Below the pieces are notes generated by a model. The model ran no database searches. It saw nothing but the letters and a program-made list of their open reading frames with translations, and was not told the DNA's origin. Shown here piece after piece: positions 5,494 through 6,509 of a DNA stretch of 6,509 bases. Origin of the DNA: Chloroflexota bacterium (lineage in GTDB: Bacteria > Chloroflexota > Dehalococcoidia > GIF9 > UBA5629). The position numbers and the translations under genes were made by a program. Every line of letters begins with the position of its first letter. Positions within the stretch are counted from its first letter, which is position 1. The stretch is from positions 1-6,509 of the forward strand of contig JAPLHL010000234.1 of NCBI GenBank assembly GCA_026389655.1. The letters run 5' to 3'.

Positions 5494-5525
5494 TTAAGCT
5501 GGCAGATACCGAAGTGCAGGCTAAG

Positions 5526-5693
5526 ATGACAAAATTCAAGAACAAGGCTGCCAAAGGGGTTGATCAGTGCTACTGGCAATGTACGAACCACTGTCAAAAA
5601 GGATATCGGGCTAACCAGCCTTGTCCCGGTTGTTTCCTCTATCAGAGCAACTCACGAACGGTACGGAAGTTAAAGCGGCTTCATTTCATGTGA
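5526..5693 (+). CDS. 55-aa five-cysteine protein, probable small metal-binding protein
   Basis: This short gene follows the clamp-like gene by 32 nt. The protein begins with a basic stretch (TKFKNKAAKG), then has CYWQCTNHC (15-23) and, nine residues later, CPGC (33-36). A basic tail ends in VRKLKRLHF. The five cysteines are spaced x3, x3, x9, x2, so four could bind one zinc ion; I know no named family with this pattern. ATG5526 has only a weak AGG at 5518-5520, so translation could depend on the upstream gene. GTG5514 is an in-frame alternative adding four residues. The Cys clustering and the position before the terminators argue that it is real, possibly a nucleic-acid-binding or protein-binding partner of the clamp operon. 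Function is unknown. Confidence 0.6.
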   Translation: MTKFKNKAAKGVDQCYWQCTNHCQKGYRANQPCPGCFLYQSNSRTVRKLKRLHFM

Positions 5694-5784
5694 GCTATAC
5701 CTAGCAAGCAATACTAAACGTGGCGAAAGGTTGCCAGCCAGAGCGGCAAACTAATCCAAACAGAACGCAAAGCCAGACAAAATG

Positions 5785-5823
5785 AAGCAAAAAGCGGGGT
5801 TACTATAACCCCGCTTTTTGCTT
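5785..5823 (+). terminator. Intrinsic terminator with perfect 18-bp stem
   Basis: Bases 5785-5802 pair without mismatch to 5806-5823 around the three-base loop CTA. The core is GCGGGGTTA/TAACCCCGC. T-runs lie at 5815-5819, inside the stem, and at 5822-5826. On the minus strand a U-run also follows the GC-rich core, so it may stop transcripts from both sides. It ends the sigma-clamp-Cys operon. Confidence 0.92.
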
Positions 5824-5871
5824 TTTGCGGTATACCTCTCATCCCTGGGCAGTGATGGTCCTATCCAAGGC

Positions 5872-5903
5872 AAAGGGCGGATTTTGAAATCCGCCCTTTT
5901 TTT
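5872..5903 (+). terminator. Second intrinsic terminator, seven-T tail
   Basis: AAAGGGCGGATTT (5872-5884) pairs with AAATCCGCCCTTT (5887-5899). In practice the innermost pair opens to give a four-base loop. Seven Ts at 5897-5903 follow the GC stem. It lies 49 nt after the first terminator and 29 nt from the end of the convergent minus-strand gene. It therefore doubles the stop for plus-strand transcripts and weakly serves the opposite direction. Confidence 0.92.
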
Positions 5904-5932
5904 ATAAGAATTCCCATCTGTATCCTCTCACC

Positions 5933-6202
5933 CTAGGTGCTACTCCCGCTTTCTTCAGCTTCAATTAACCAATCTATGACTCTCGGCCTTTTCACCAACG
6001 GGACGCTACTGAACTCAAAGGGGAATTCATGTCTCTTTAATTTGGGACTAATCCGCAGTATTCTCCTGGCTATGGCAATGTCGTCAGCGCTCGGCTCGGT
6101 ATGTCCCCTGCTATAGCCGCAGACCGGGCAATCTGATCCGCCTGACCTAACATTTGCAGAAATGCCCTTGAAGCCGCAGCTGGTGCACCTATACATTGCC
6201 AT
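5933..6202 (-). CDS. 89-aa zinc-ribbon protein of unknown function
   Basis: The protein opens with MAMYRCTSCGFKG and continues to DCPVCGYSRG. Cys6, Cys9, Cys25 and Cys28 form CxxC-x15-CxxC, a classic zinc ribbon. A 60-residue region follows that I do not recognise, with a helix around ADDIAIARRILRI (40-52), a basic-hydrophobic part (KLKRHEFPFEF) and a C-terminal VIDWLIEAEESGSST. Three starts are possible. ATG6202 has AGGAG eight bases upstream and is preferred. ATG6196 has GGGAG at eight bases. GTG6211 directly abuts AGGAG and is the least likely. It stands alone on the minus strand, convergent with the sigma-clamp operon and divergent from the excisionase-like gene, so the 6203-6362 stretch probably controls both. 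Zinc ribbons of this kind often bind nucleic acid or protein partners, and a regulatory or adaptor role is possible. Confidence 0.72.
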   Translation of the reverse strand: MAMYRCTSCGFKGISANVRSGGSDCPVCGYSRGHTEPSADDIAIARRILRISPKLKRHEFPFEFSSVPLVKRPRVIDWLIEAEESGSST

Positions 6203-6275
6203 TTCTCCCACTCCTCGCCGAATAGCGGCTCGTTCACGGACGATCGGCCGCCTTCGAAAAATGACTCGTATATAT

Positions 6276-6310
6276 CTAAAATCATCTAATATAATCTAAT
6301 AGTGCCTAAT
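6276..6310. repeat. Four CTAA(A/T) motifs in exact 10-bp register
   Basis: CTAAA at 6276, then CTAAT at 6286, 6296 and 6306, each begin exactly 10 bases apart. Two are within a longer copy ATCTAATA (6284-6291, 6294-6301). A further CTAAA at 6336 is in the same register. The array covers the -10 and spacer of the minus-strand promoter. Same-face spacing suggests a protein that binds as a tandem array. Confidence 0.55.
6290..6295 (+). promoter_or_regulatory. Candidate -10 box for the excisionase-like gene
   Basis: TATAAT on the plus strand is a perfect -10 box, about 68 nt before GTG6363. No recognisable -35 lies at the usual distance, so this may need an activator or may be chance in AT-rich DNA. 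It overlaps the minus-strand -10, so the two promoters would compete for polymerase. Confidence 0.28.
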
Positions 6311-6319
6311 TAATGTCAA
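6291..6319 (-). promoter_or_regulatory. Sigma70-type promoter of the zinc-ribbon gene
   Basis: On the minus strand TTGACA (6319-6314) is a perfect -35 box. It is followed after 17 bases by GATTAT (6296-6291), four of six matches to the -10. The transcript would have a leader of roughly 80 nt before ATG6202. The 10-bp CTAA repeats overlap the spacer and -10, which implies control by a repeat-binding protein. Confidence 0.55.
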
Positions 6320-6362
6320 GTCTCTACCATAGACTCTAAAATCGACAGCCAGGAGTGGTAGA

Positions 6363-6509
6363 GTGGACGAACCGAAAAAGCCAAAGAAGCATATAGAGAG
6401 GATATTTTTCAGTTTCCAGGAGGCACAAGAATTTCTGGGAGTGAGTCATCAGACGCTTTATAAGCTAATGAAGGAGGGCTTATCTTCCCACAAGATAGGA
6501 AAGAAGCGG
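6363..6509 (+). CDS. Excisionase-type HTH DNA-binding protein (3' end outside the window)
   Basis: Forty-nine codons are present and the frame is open at the right edge. After a basic lead (EPKKPKKHIER), the segment FSFQEAQEFLGVSHQTLYKL (16-35) followed by MKEGLSSHKIGKKR (36-49) matches the small MerR-like helix-turn-helix of the excisionase family (typical form: EAAEYLGVSRSTLYRLI, then a wing with KIGKRR). Such proteins bind att-site DNA to steer a recombinase towards excision, or act as simple regulators. GTG6363 is chosen because AGGAG (6351-6355) lies seven bases upstream. It diverges from the zinc-ribbon gene across a shared regulatory region with 10-bp repeats that it might itself recognise. 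The HTH family is clear; a true Xis role needs the missing remainder and a partner. Confidence 0.85.
   Translation, partial: MDEPKKPKKHIERIFFSFQEAQEFLGVSHQTLYKLMKEGLSSHKIGKKR

Noticed and set aside
6070..6285. 71-aa minus-strand frame overlapping the zinc-ribbon gene
   Set aside because: It overlaps the CxxC ribbon in another frame and runs through the promoter leader. Its ATG has no convincing SD sequence.

Overview
The window looks like accessory DNA from a bacterial integrated element (integrative element, plasmid-like island or prophage remnant). It carries recombinases of two unrelated families, small DNA-binding proteins, a stand-alone sigma-like protein, an element-borne sliding-clamp homologue, and almost no housekeeping content. 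Base composition is close to balanced, Shine-Dalgarno (SD) sequences are AGGAG-like, and sigma70-type promoter boxes are visible. The style is reminiscent of mobile regions in Chloroflexota (Dehalococcoidia-like) or low-GC anaerobes. That placement is an impression from protein style, not a demonstrated assignment.

Layout. (1) 1-1290, minus strand: a two-gene operon, read right to left. An unknown 274-aa protein with a probable N-terminal helix-turn-helix is followed by the first 139 residues of a serine recombinase that runs off the left edge. A strong promoter at 1317-1346 is framed by an 8-bp inverted repeat. (2) 1441-3110, plus strand: four genes packed without gaps. They are a 66-aa helical protein, a compact tyrosine recombinase with a zinc-ribbon-like insertion and no core-binding domain, a 168-aa winged-helix-like protein, and a 97-aa unknown. 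Their junctions are a 40-nt overlap, ATGGCTGA and GTGA, so translation is probably coupled. (3) 3111-3565: 455 nt without a gene, rich in inverted repeats. It ends in a structured leader that can be drawn in two mutually exclusive folds around the next start codon. (4) 3566-5693, plus strand: a sigma-like protein, a DnaN-like (beta clamp) protein with a Lys/Ala/Glu-rich tail, and a 55-aa five-cysteine protein. Two strong intrinsic terminators follow at 5785-5823 and 5872-5903. (5) 5933-6509: a minus-strand 89-aa zinc-ribbon protein and, divergently, the start of an excisionase-type HTH protein cut by the right edge. Between them, CTAA(A/T) motifs recur every 10 bp over the promoter.

How the genes may work together (inference): the recombinases and the HTH/winged-helix proteins would handle integration, excision and their control. 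The sigma-like/clamp/Cys-rich operon looks like a transcription-replication module that could recruit host replication or repair factors to the element. The observations most worth following are the zinc-ribbon tyrosine recombinase cassette, the possible two-state RNA leader of the sigma-like gene, the odd start site of the clamp gene, and the helically phased repeats in the divergent promoter region.
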